This document shows, in pieces, positions 9,556 through 18,057 of a stretch of DNA of 64,000 nucleotides; the first letter of the stretch is position 1; each line of letters starts with the position of its first letter. The position numbers and the translations under genes were made by a program. Location of the stretch: contig CBDCSR010000003.1 of NCBI GenBank assembly GCA_965221785.1, positions 124,001 to 188,000 of the forward strand, given 5' to 3'. The notes beneath the pieces were generated by a model. The model was not told the DNA's origin. It made no database searches and saw only the letters and a list, made by a program, of their open reading frames with translations. The DNA comes from BD2-11 sp965221785. GTDB taxonomy: Bacteria > Gemmatimonadota > Gemmatimonadetes > Longimicrobiales > Gaopeijiaceae.

Positions 9556-10842
9556 TCAGGCCCTCAACACTTCGACGAGACGCTCCAGGGCCTCAATGCA
9601 GAACGCGGAGGTCACGGCCTCGGAGCCATGCCCGATCTGCCCCACCACGCCCCACTTCAACGACTGGTCGCCGAACGCGAGCAGCTCCGGCCAGCTGCCG
9701 TCCCCGCGCTGCGAGCTCAACAGTCTCTCCACCTCGCGCTTCGCGTCGATGCTCTCCAGGCTTGCGATGTTGTGGAGCGCCGACACCGCCTGAGCGGTCT
9801 GAAGGACATTGCCGAATCCTCCCTTCTCGTCACGCAGGCCGAGGATACGATCCGCGAGCATCGGGCGCAGGTGATCGAGAGCGGGCTTCGCACGAATCAT
9901 CGCGCGCGTGATCGCATGGTAGATCGTGACCGTGTCGGGATACCACTTCGACGAGCCCTCGAGCCTGTCCTCGGTCACAAGGGCTTCCAGCCATCGCTGG
10001 GCATCCCGGGTTGCCGGATGGTTGCCCAGGCAGGCGAGGACATTCGCATTGACGACCGGGTCGGCCTCGATACGAAAGCGCGACACGACGTCGGGTTCGT
10101 CTTCCGCCAGCACCCAGGTCATGAAGCGGCCTTCCTCGTCGCGATTTGCCAGCATGCCCGGAACGTTCCTCCCCAGCCAGATCCAGGGGTGGGTCCCGAT
10201 GACGAGCGAACAGAGGGCGGTACTGTCGAGATCGGGGGGCAGGTGACGGTAGTACCGCCAGAATCCGGGGTATTCGATGGTGTCTATGAGATATGCCTTC
10301 GTAGCGGTGCATATCGCCCTGGCCCGCGGCTCATCGGAGCTCTCGAGGGCCAGCGCGCCGAGTGCCGACACGAAAGGAGGCCTCTCGAAATGCCTTGGGA
10401 TCTCCGGGTCGGCCACATTGAACCGGATGCAATGCCAGGCCCCATTCTCGTCGATCGTGGATTCCAGGAAGACAAGCCCGCGGCGGATCGCTTCCCTCGC
10501 TGCCCTGGCCAGCGCCCCGGAGGTGGCGCTGCTTCGGACCCCCCTTTCTTTCGGTGCAGAGGGCCGAAGGGGCGGCGCGGGGTCGTGGAGTGTCCTTCGA
10601 AGGAACTCGAGCGATGCCGCACCGGTCCTCGCCGCCTCTCGTTCGGCCTCGCTGAGCCTGCTCCGCGGCGGGAGCACGACATGCGTCGCGGCATACGACT
10701 CCTCGTGCACGCGAATCTCATGGTCCCCGGCCAGCGTCACGCCGAATTCCGCCTCGATCGTCTCCCTGGGGTTCCGGAGAAGACGTTCACGAAAGTCGCT
10801 GTCTTCTTCAGCTCTCGATACGAGGAGATCGTCCGCGCCCAT
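9556..10842 (-). CDS. NHLP-leader-like domain fused to a terpene-cyclase-like alpha/alpha-toroid
   Basis: A 428-residue protein. Residues 5-70 repeat the NHLP leader pattern of the precursor at 6938 (Asp-Phe-Arg-Glu-Arg-Leu-Leu-Arg-Asn-Pro, then Ile-Arg-Val-His-Glu-Glu and a Val-Val-Leu-Pro-Pro strand). Residues about 110-428 look like the helical toroid of squalene-cyclase/prenyltransferase proteins: Asp-Leu-Asp-Ser-Thr-Ala at 204-209, close to the class II cyclase Asp-x-Asp-Asp-Thr-Ala acid motif, and Gln-Arg-Gly-Asp-Gly-Ser-Trp at 378-384, a QW-type repeat. The third acid is Ser, so cyclase activity is doubtful. Its stop abuts the YcaO start. I know no characterised protein with this fusion; it could be an enzyme docked by its leader domain or a carrier. 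Confidence 0.75.
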   Translation of the reverse strand: MGADDLLVSRAEEDSDFRERLLRNPRETIEAEFGVTLAGDHEIRVHEESYAATHVVLPPRSRLSEAEREAARTGAASLEFLRRTLHDPAPPLRPSAPKERGVRSSATSGALARAAREAIRRGLVFLESTIDENGAWHCIRFNVADPEIPRHFERPPFVSALGALALESSDEPRARAICTATKAYLIDTIEYPGFWRYYRHLPPDLDSTALCSLVIGTHPWIWLGRNVPGMLANRDEEGRFMTWVLAEDEPDVVSRFRIEADPVVNANVLACLGNHPATRDAQRWLEALVTEDRLEGSSKWYPDTVTIYHAITRAMIRAKPALDHLRPMLADRILGLRDEKGGFGNVLQTAQAVSALHNIASLESIDAKREVERLLSSQRGDGSWPELLAFGDQSLKWGVVGQIGHGSEAVTSAFCIEALERLVEVLRA

Positions 10843-13785
10843 TCAGGCAACCTGCCTCCTTACCAGGTCCCTGAACACCCCGTCGGCCTCCATCAACTCG
10901 TTGAAGGAGCCGCTCTGTACGACTCTTCCGGCCTGCAGCACGTAGATGTGATCGGCCTGTTCCAGCGTGGACAGGCGGTGGGCGATGACGACCCGGGTGG
11001 AGGTCAGAGCGGTGAGGTTTCGCATGACCCTGGCCTGGCTCTCGTTATCCAGCCAGTTGGTCGCCTCGTCCAGGAGCATGATTCGCGGGCTGCCGATCAC
11101 CGACCGCGCGATTGAAACGCGCTGACTCTCGCCGCCCGAAAGGACAGACCCGCTCGTGCCGACCATGGTCATCATGCCCATGGGCATGCCCTTGATCTCC
11201 TCTTCGACGTCGGCGACGCGCGTCGCCGTCCATACCTCGTCACTCGCCACCTCATCGTGGTGGCCCACCAGATTGTCCCAGAGATCCGAGGGATGGAGTC
11301 CAACGGACTGCGGCACCACGCCGATTCTGCGGCGCACCTGTTTCAGGTTCAGGTTCCTCAGGTCACGTCCGTCGTAGCACACTGCTCCCGAGGTGGGCCG
11401 GTCGAATCCAAGCGCCAGCCGGAAGAGGGTGCTCTTGCCGGCGCCGGACTCGCCCGCAATCGCGACGAACTCCCCGGGGCGGACATGAATCGTGACACCG
11501 TCGAGGATCAGCGGGCCGTCGGGATCGTACCGGTAGGAAATGTGGTCGAAGAGAATGTCGCCCCCCAGCTCCTCGACGGGCGCTCCTTCGACTTCGGCCT
11601 CGGGGACCGCAGCGAGAAGCGGGCGCATCTGGTCGAACGCCGGGAGTATGGCGGCAACCGTGCCAAAGGACTCGCCGAGCCGGGCGACGGCGGTTTGAAA
11701 CGCGGCGAAAACGAGGTAGACGACGAGAAAATCGCCGACCGGGAGGTTCCCGTCGCCCAGGGCTGCGACCGCGAACAGCAGGATCCCGGCGCCAAGAAAG
11801 GGGAACGCCGCGCCAAATGCCCGCGAATGTCCCTCGAGCGCGCCCAGCTCGAGCTCCGTACGCTTCTGCTCCCGGTAGTCCTGCGCCCAGATGGCGAAAG
11901 CCGACGCTTCCGCGTTTTCCACACGCAGCTTGCCTATGCTGCCCACGATCTGGAACAGCCGGCCGGAGACGCGCCGCGCCGCGCGGATCATCCGCCCATG
12001 GAGCGGAATCTGGCGCAGCCCGAGGACGACGGTGACCAGGAGCGAAGCCAGGCTGAAGGCGAGGGCAACGGTCCCGAGCGTGGCATCGTAGAGGAAGATG
12101 ACGCCAAGCACCGGAAGCAGAAAAAGGATCGACAGCAGGCCGTCGGCCGCGACTCCCTGCAACCCGTCGCGAAGATTCTGGAACGTCATCCCCGACACGG
12201 CCAGATCGCCGGCCCGGCGACCGTGCAGGATGCTTGGCGGAAGGCGCATGAGACGGTCCCAGAAGGCCGCTTCGACCCGTGAAGCCGAGCGACCCTCGAT
12301 GCGCATCATCGCCGTGCTCTGAAGCAGATGCAGCAGTGCGCCGAGCAGGCCGAAACCCGCCACTGCCACCGCCACCGCATAGAGCTGGCCGGCGGTTCCG
12401 CCCGCCGCCGTCTGGTTCGCAACGAACCCGAGCGCGAGAGCCGGCACGAGCTTGACCAGGCCGCCCGGAAGCCCGGCAAGCACCAGCCGCGCGAGATCCG
12501 CCCCCGATCCACGCAGCGCGATCCTCAGCAGGTCCGCCGGCTCCACGTTCCCCACCGGGAGTGGCCGGTAGAACATCCAGGCCTCGTCCGCCAGCGCGGC
12601 GGCACGATCCGCGGTCATCCGGACGCTGCGCTTGCTGACCGGATCGAATTCCCGGTAGCGCCCCAGCCATCCCGGGAGAAGCGCCACGGGCTGGCCGTCT
12701 TCGGCGCGGAATGCCAGCATCGCGTTGCTGTCGCCGCGCCACCAGGCGTCCCCGGCCCTGAACCGCACGCGCCGAGCGCGCACGCCCGACGCATCGAGAA
12801 CGTCTGTGAGGCCGACGGGAGCACCGGACGGATCCGAGCGCGCCGGGATCTTGAAATCGATTCCCTCACGGCGTCCTATCGCCCGCAGGGCGTCCGCCAG
12901 CGACGTGTCCTCGACACTCTCGTCCCGGTCAATCGGCAGATCATGGATATTGAAGAGCCGCTGCCGCGCGGCTCTCTCGACCGTGCGGCGGCTCGTGGTC
13001 CGCACGCGCTCGAGATTCGCATCATCGACCACGGCCAGTCGGCGGTTCAGGCGCTCCAGGGCGAAGGCAACCGCGTGAAACCATGCGAGCGCCGAGAGCA
13101 GGATGCCCTGCTTTGCCAATGTCTCGGTCGAGGAGCCCGAGAGTGTCGCCTCGTCGGACAGGATGAGCCAGCTTGTCCGCGTCAGCGGTATCACCGCTTC
13201 GCGTGGGCCGCCCGCCTCGACAATGTCCGCCGGGTCGACCAGGTCCATGAAGAGGCCGGTGCCGCGCGGCGGTTCGGATACCCATACGACGCCGCGCTGT
13301 ACGGACAGCGTACAGGGAGCCGGCGTCCGCGTCAGACCGGGCCTGGCCAGCGCAGTCGGACGCGGAAGGCGGCTCGCAAAACGCGAAAGCGTGTCCGTAA
13401 TCGCGGTCAGCCAGGTATCGGTCTGTTCCGCCAGCTCCGCCGGATCGGCGTCGGCCAGCACGGAGGCAGGCAGGCGTTTCAGAACGGTGCCCGGCGATCC
13501 CTTGGCGATCAGGCTGAGCGTGGTGTCATCCTCATCGCGTGGCCCGTCCGGCGCGACCCCCGGCACCAGCGAGCCCGATTCGCGGCGAAGAAGATGCTGC
13601 GGCGCCGCCTGCTCCACCCCGTCCCGGAATTCGACCAGGAAAAGATTGACGGCGCCCTGATCGATGAACCAGACGGTGTCCGGGTCGTCGAGCTTCACCG
13701 GCAGGTTGCCGGCGCAGGGCACGGACTCGCCGGAGAGCGCGGCGAGTTCCGCGATGGACGTGTACCCCGGCCTGGTGTCCCGCAT
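10843..13785 (-). CDS. NHLM-type peptide exporter ATPase/permease, second subunit
   Basis: A 980-residue ABC exporter of the NHLM micro-ABC2 type. An N-terminal region of about 400 residues, with a cyclic-nucleotide-binding-like beta pattern, precedes the transmembrane domain and a nucleotide-binding domain. Walker A is Gly-Glu-Ser-Gly-Ala-Gly-Lys-Ser-Thr, the signature is Leu-Ser-Gly-Gly-Glu-Ser-Gln-Arg and Walker B is Met-Leu-Leu-Asp-Glu-Ala-Thr-Asn. There is no peptidase domain. Its start overlaps the stop of the peptidase-bearing partner at 13785, so the two are translationally coupled and should form a heterodimer exporting the mature RiPP. Confidence 0.9.
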   Translation of the reverse strand: MRDTRPGYTSIAELAALSGESVPCAGNLPVKLDDPDTVWFIDQGAVNLFLVEFRDGVEQAAPQHLLRRESGSLVPGVAPDGPRDEDDTTLSLIAKGSPGTVLKRLPASVLADADPAELAEQTDTWLTAITDTLSRFASRLPRPTALARPGLTRTPAPCTLSVQRGVVWVSEPPRGTGLFMDLVDPADIVEAGGPREAVIPLTRTSWLILSDEATLSGSSTETLAKQGILLSALAWFHAVAFALERLNRRLAVVDDANLERVRTTSRRTVERAARQRLFNIHDLPIDRDESVEDTSLADALRAIGRREGIDFKIPARSDPSGAPVGLTDVLDASGVRARRVRFRAGDAWWRGDSNAMLAFRAEDGQPVALLPGWLGRYREFDPVSKRSVRMTADRAAALADEAWMFYRPLPVGNVEPADLLRIALRGSGADLARLVLAGLPGGLVKLVPALALGFVANQTAAGGTAGQLYAVAVAVAGFGLLGALLHLLQSTAMMRIEGRSASRVEAAFWDRLMRLPPSILHGRRAGDLAVSGMTFQNLRDGLQGVAADGLLSILFLLPVLGVIFLYDATLGTVALAFSLASLLVTVVLGLRQIPLHGRMIRAARRVSGRLFQIVGSIGKLRVENAEASAFAIWAQDYREQKRTELELGALEGHSRAFGAAFPFLGAGILLFAVAALGDGNLPVGDFLVVYLVFAAFQTAVARLGESFGTVAAILPAFDQMRPLLAAVPEAEVEGAPVEELGGDILFDHISYRYDPDGPLILDGVTIHVRPGEFVAIAGESGAGKSTLFRLALGFDRPTSGAVCYDGRDLRNLNLKQVRRRIGVVPQSVGLHPSDLWDNLVGHHDEVASDEVWTATRVADVEEEIKGMPMGMMTMVGTSGSVLSGGESQRVSIARSVIGSPRIMLLDEATNWLDNESQARVMRNLTALTSTRVVIAHRLSTLEQADHIYVLQAGRVVQSGSFNELMEADGVFRDLVRRQVA

Positions 13786-15995
13786 CAGCCGGACTTGACC
13801 AGCTTGTAGTACGTGCCGCCCCGGTCCGCGATCAGCTCGTCGTGCGTCCCGCGCTGCACTTCGACACCTCCGTCGAGCACGATGATCTCGTCACAGTCCC
13901 GCACGGTGCTAAGCCGGTGCGCCACGATCAGGCAGGTGACGCCGCGACGTCGCAAGGCGTCGTCGACGTATTCCTCCGTCGCGGCATCGAGGGCGCTGGT
14001 CGCCTCATCCAGAATGAGCAGCGTCGGATGGCCCAGCAGCCCCCGGGCGATCTCCAGCCGCTGGCGCTGGCCGCCGCTGAAATTCGCGCCGCCCTCCTCG
14101 ACCCGGGTCGAATACCCGGCCGGCCGAAGCAGGATTTCGTCATGGATCTGCGCATCGCGTGTCGCCGCGAAGATGGCCTCATCCGGAACGGCGGGGTTCC
14201 ACAGGGTGATGTTGTCGCGCACGGACCCGGAAAAGAGCACGACCTCCTGATCCACCATGGAGATGGACCGCCGCAGCACCTCCTCGGGAATCTCATCCCG
14301 GGGTTGGCCATCGAACAGGATTTCGCCGGACCAGGGCTGATAGAGACCCGCAATCAGACGCGCGAGGGTCGACTTGCCGGAACCGCTGGGACCGACAACG
14401 GCAACCCGCTGCCCCGGCCTGATCAGGAGGTTGAAGTCCTTGATCAGAGCGGGCCGACTCTTGTTGAACCCGAAGCTGACGTCTCGCAGCTCGAGCCGGC
14501 CGGTGAGCTGGAGTCGGCCCTTGAAGGTGGGAATCGACTCCGACCGGGAACTCCGGCGACGGAAGGCGGGGTCCTCCGCCGCCTGGGAGATATCTTCGAG
14601 TCGCTGCAGATCGGTTTCGAGCGCCTGGCGTTGCCCGGCGAACTCCAGGAAGCGCCCGACCGGTGCCAGAAACATCTCGGCCAGGATATAGAAGCCGACC
14701 AGCGTGCCCAGGGTCATCTCTCCGGCCATGACCAGGCTGCCCCCGATGCCCAGGACCGCCGCGGCGCGCAGTGCGGCGACCATGCCCGGGAGCGCGGTGT
14801 TGACGGAGCCCAGTGCGGAATAGCGCCGGCGCGCATGCAGTTCGCGCGCCTGATGGCCGCTCCAGCGCGAGAAGAAATGGTCGTCCGATCCCGTCATGCG
14901 CAGGTTGTCGGCATGATTCAGCATCTGCATGCCGACGCCGAGCAAAAGCCCCTGTTCGCGCCTCATCGCCTGGCTTCGAACCGCCCTGAGCCCGTTGAGA
15001 ACGTGTGCCAGCACGCCGTGCAGAAAGGCCAGAAACAGCACAACCAGCGTGAGCCGGACGTCGTAGGCCAACATGGCAATGAGCAGCACGGCGCTCATTC
15101 CCATGTCGATAATGAGCACCAGAAACTGTTCCGTCAGGTTTCTCGCGATTCTGTCGATGGACGAGACTCGATCCGTCAGATCGCCTGTGAGACGGTGTTC
15201 GAAGAACTCCACCGGCAACCGCAGCAGGCGCGACAGGCCTCGACTGTAGCCCATCACCGAAATCCGGATCGCGAACCGTTTCAGGAACCGGTGCTTGAGC
15301 AGGGACAGGATGTATACGAGGACACCGCCGCCGAGCAGGGCCGTCACGAGTCCGCCCCAGGGCCCCCGGTTCTCCAGAACATCGTCCACGAAAACGCCCA
15401 GAGATGCGGGGACAACAAGGGCCAGCAGCGTCAGCATGAGGCCGCAGGCAACTACCCAGGCAAGCGCGCTCCGCGATCCGGTGAGCAGCGTGCCCAGTTG
15501 CGTGTACAATCCGGGCGGTTCGCCGCCGGGTTCGAAACCGGAGCCCCGCTTGAATCGCAGCGCTATTCCGCTGTAGCCCTTGCCGAACTCCTCCGCCGAG
15601 AGCCTGCGCCGCCCCGTGGACGGATCATTGAGATGGAAGTGGCGACTGTCGAACCCCTCGAGGACAACAAAATGGCTGAATTGCCAGAACACGATCAGAG
15701 GCAACTGCAGCCTTTTCAACTGACTGACACCTACGCTGAGTCCATTGCATTCGAGACCGTAGTGCCTGGCGGCGCGCGCGATGCTCGCCGCACTGCTCCC
15801 GTCCCGACTCACCTCGCATCTTTCCCGCAATTCCACCAGCGGAACCCAGCGTCCGAAGTAGGCGAGAATGCTGCCGAGGCAGGCGGCGCCACATTCCGAC
15901 GCGTGCATCTGCAACAGAATCGGCGTGGTTGCGCGCTGTTTCTCGAAGCCCGGTGCGGCCTTGTCGCCGGCCCCCCTGAAGGCGATCAGCGCCAT
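13785..15995 (-). CDS. NHLM-type peptidase-containing ABC exporter (C39 + ABC)
   Basis: A 736-residue protein that removes the leader and exports the peptide. Residues about 20-150 are a C39 peptidase: catalytic Cys in Glu-Cys-Gly-Ala-Ala-Cys-Leu-Gly, His in Ser-His-Phe-Val-Val-Leu-Glu-Gly and Asp in Asn-Asp-Pro. A six-helix membrane domain and an ATPase domain follow (Walker A Gly-Pro-Ser-Gly-Ser-Gly-Lys-Ser-Thr, signature Phe-Ser-Gly-Gly-Gln-Arg-Gln-Arg). The frame stays open upstream, but ATG 15995 is chosen because the protein family begins there and it sits one base after the stop of the adaptor gene. It fits the NHLM micro-ABC1 family in length and order. Confidence 0.92.
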   Translation of the reverse strand: MALIAFRGAGDKAAPGFEKQRATTPILLQMHASECGAACLGSILAYFGRWVPLVELRERCEVSRDGSSAASIARAARHYGLECNGLSVGVSQLKRLQLPLIVFWQFSHFVVLEGFDSRHFHLNDPSTGRRRLSAEEFGKGYSGIALRFKRGSGFEPGGEPPGLYTQLGTLLTGSRSALAWVVACGLMLTLLALVVPASLGVFVDDVLENRGPWGGLVTALLGGGVLVYILSLLKHRFLKRFAIRISVMGYSRGLSRLLRLPVEFFEHRLTGDLTDRVSSIDRIARNLTEQFLVLIIDMGMSAVLLIAMLAYDVRLTLVVLFLAFLHGVLAHVLNGLRAVRSQAMRREQGLLLGVGMQMLNHADNLRMTGSDDHFFSRWSGHQARELHARRRYSALGSVNTALPGMVAALRAAAVLGIGGSLVMAGEMTLGTLVGFYILAEMFLAPVGRFLEFAGQRQALETDLQRLEDISQAAEDPAFRRRSSRSESIPTFKGRLQLTGRLELRDVSFGFNKSRPALIKDFNLLIRPGQRVAVVGPSGSGKSTLARLIAGLYQPWSGEILFDGQPRDEIPEEVLRRSISMVDQEVVLFSGSVRDNITLWNPAVPDEAIFAATRDAQIHDEILLRPAGYSTRVEEGGANFSGGQRQRLEIARGLLGHPTLLILDEATSALDAATEEYVDDALRRRGVTCLIVAHRLSTVRDCDEIIVLDGGVEVQRGTHDELIADRGGTYYKLVKSG

Positions 15996-15996
15996 T

Positions 15997-16569
15997 TCAT
16001 GACCGCCCCATCCGCAGGAATGCGACCGGGGATTGCGTGCCGATCTCGATGACGATCCGGCATTCTCTGCCCGCAATGGAAGCAAGGTCGAGGCTCTCGT
16101 CCAGCACGATATCGAGGCGGTGAATGGATACCGGCACCGCAGACTCGAAGGCCGCGGGAGCCTCGAACAGGCCAACGGGGGAAATCGCCGCGACTTCCAC
16201 GCTTATTGTGGCCGCCTCTCCATCCGCCGCACCCAGCTCCATCACCGCCGGCATCCCTGCCCTGATCTGCGGCACGATGTCGTTCTCGATCCAGACGAGC
16301 GCCTGCACGGACCGGCCCGCTTCGGACAGGTTTGTGCCCGGGTCGACCAGCACACCGTCCACCCCGAGGCTGCGGGTTACGCTGCCAAGGAAGAGCCATG
16401 TCACGAAGATGAACAACCACAGCGCGACGGCAGCGACGAGCAGGCGCTCCCGCGGTGTGGAAACCGTCAGCAGCCGGTCGAGCTGTTCCCGTTCCTGCTT
16501 TGCTTCGGCCACGGTATCGTGAAACGAACCAAACGGATTATTGAACACGCCCCTGAATCGCCTCCTCAC
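15997..16569 (-). CDS. Short HlyD/NHLM-type secretion adaptor
   Basis: A 190-residue protein with one membrane helix (about residues 42-64), a short N-terminal cytoplasmic part and a beta-rich C-terminal part carrying the Pro-Gln-Ile-Arg-Ala-Gly-Met barrel turn seen in HlyD/NHLM adaptor proteins. Full-length NHLM HlyD proteins are roughly twice as long; here the long periplasmic coiled-coil hairpin is missing. It may act as a membrane fusion stub or dock to a separate adaptor. It lies between the halogenase and exporter genes with near-zero spacing. The assignment rests on context plus weak sequence pattern. Confidence 0.65.
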   Translation of the reverse strand: MRRRFRGVFNNPFGSFHDTVAEAKQEREQLDRLLTVSTPRERLLVAAVALWLFIFVTWLFLGSVTRSLGVDGVLVDPGTNLSEAGRSVQALVWIENDIVPQIRAGMPAVMELGAADGEAATISVEVAAISPVGLFEAPAAFESAVPVSIHRLDIVLDESLDLASIAGRECRIVIEIGTQSPVAFLRMGRS

Positions 16570-16632
16570 CAGGTGTCGAACAAGGATAGCACGTACGGGT
16601 GCGCGGTGCAGACTTCGACGGCCGCCGGCCGG

Positions 16633-18009
16633 CTAGGTCGGCACGGAGTCGCGCTTCCGCCCCAATGGCGCGCCCAGACCGTGGGCCATTTGCGCGAAGC
16701 TGCTCACGGGAAAGAACGCGCACTGCCGCTCCCAATCCGCCGGATCGGGGGTCTTCGCGTCGACCACCTCGAGCATCTCGTCGAACTTGCGCAAGGCGGA
16801 ACAGTCCACGACCAGAGGATCGGTGGCCTCCCGGTAGTTCGGCCACACGCGGTCCCGGGCGTTGCGCCAGAACGCACTGTCGTACTTCGAACCGCAGCAA
16901 TAGTGCCAACCGACGAACAAGCCGGCTGCGAGCGCATCGGTGACGAGAAAGCGGTTGATTACGGGCGCGTCGCTCTGCACATACTCAGCCGGCCGGTGGA
17001 ACCGCATGCGCAGAACCAGCGCGACCTGCAGTTGCGCCAACCTGATGGCGGTCGCTTCGAGCGGCTCCATGAAGGCGGCGGCATTCCCGACGCGGACCAC
17101 GGCACCATCATAGATCCGGCGGCGGACGAAATTGGGAAACGGAATGACGGCGCGCTTCTCGAAATCCGACACGCCTTCCTCCGCAAGCAATTCGTCGAAG
17201 TCCGCCTCGACTGCATCGAGATCGGACACGTCCTTATTGAAGACATAGCCGTAGGATGTGTGCACGGTCAGCGGAATGACGAACACCCATCCGTGCGGAC
17301 GCGCCACCGCACGGGTATACGTGGGTTCGCGGACCGGAGCGTTCGGCGACGCCTTGACGACCGGGGAGCCGCGGCGAATGGCGGCGCAGTTCGTGGGGAT
17401 GAAGGAAATGTCGATGTGCTCCTGCGGGTCCAGTTGCCGCGGATAGCCGCGGGCATCGAAGACCAGATCGTAGCGCTCGGCCTCACGGCCCTCGAACTGC
17501 ACTTGCGCGCCGCCGTCGACTTTCGTGATCGCGGTCACCCTCGCGTCGATGTGGCGGGCCCGCGTACTCGCGCGCAACAGGTCCGCCATCAGGTCGGCCG
17601 AAAGGTGGTAGGCATAGGCCACGTGCTGTGGCGTGAAGTAGTGAACAAAGTCCTGCTGGCGTCGACCCCATCCCTCGAAGCGGCTTCCGAACTTGCGGGT
17701 GCCGTTCAGGCGTTGCTGAACCGTCTCGTGGGGCAACTGCGACAGTTGCTGCAGTTCGCGGACCAGACTGGGCCAACTTCCTTCGCCCACGCCGATGATG
17801 GGAATGCGTGAATCGTAGATGTGGTGCAGCTCATGATCGCGCTCCGGGTGCAACCGCGATACGCTGGCGGCGGCCAGCGCGCCCGCGGTGCCGGCTCCGA
17901 CGACCGCAATCTTTCCGCACGACCTGCTGCCGAGTTCCTTCACCCTGGCGAGCTCCCCGGGCGCGTCGCCCCCTGAACGCGACAGCGCGCGGCCAACGCG
18001 ACGCGCCAT
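16633..18009 (-). CDS. Flavin-dependent tryptophan-halogenase-type enzyme
   Basis: A 458-residue FAD enzyme. The Rossmann motif Gly-Ala-Gly-Thr-Ala-Gly begins at about residue 38, followed by Gly-Val-Gly-Glu-Gly-Ser-Trp-Pro. Lys106 in Arg-Lys-Phe-Gly-Ser-Arg-Phe lies where halogenases keep the lysine that carries hypohalous acid. Trp-Val-Phe-Val-Ile-Pro (241-246) is the Trp-x-Trp-x-Ile-Pro halogenase motif with the second Trp as Phe. Gly-Asn-Ala-Ala-Ala-Phe-Met-Glu-Pro-Leu-Glu-Ala-Thr-Ala is the flavin/halide-site motif. The precursor ends in Trp, so halogenation of that residue is a natural hypothesis. A flavin reductase is not encoded nearby. The start is uncertain; Val24 is an alternative. 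Confidence 0.85.
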   Translation of the reverse strand: MARRVGRALSRSGGDAPGELARVKELGSRSCGKIAVVGAGTAGALAAASVSRLHPERDHELHHIYDSRIPIIGVGEGSWPSLVRELQQLSQLPHETVQQRLNGTRKFGSRFEGWGRRQQDFVHYFTPQHVAYAYHLSADLMADLLRASTRARHIDARVTAITKVDGGAQVQFEGREAERYDLVFDARGYPRQLDPQEHIDISFIPTNCAAIRRGSPVVKASPNAPVREPTYTRAVARPHGWVFVIPLTVHTSYGYVFNKDVSDLDAVEADFDELLAEEGVSDFEKRAVIPFPNFVRRRIYDGAVVRVGNAAAFMEPLEATAIRLAQLQVALVLRMRFHRPAEYVQSDAPVINRFLVTDALAAGLFVGWHYCCGSKYDSAFWRNARDRVWPNYREATDPLVVDCSALRKFDEMLEVVDAKTPDPADWERQCAFFPVSSFAQMAHGLGAPLGRKRDSVPT

Positions 18010-18057
18010 GTCGCGGCCCCACCCGCGCCATCCGCAAGGCCGCGCGCGAGGCGGACA

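Noticed and set aside
13842..16052. Plus-strand open frame opposite the C39 exporter
   Set aside because: Antisense shadow; the minus strand has peptidase and ATPase motifs in order.
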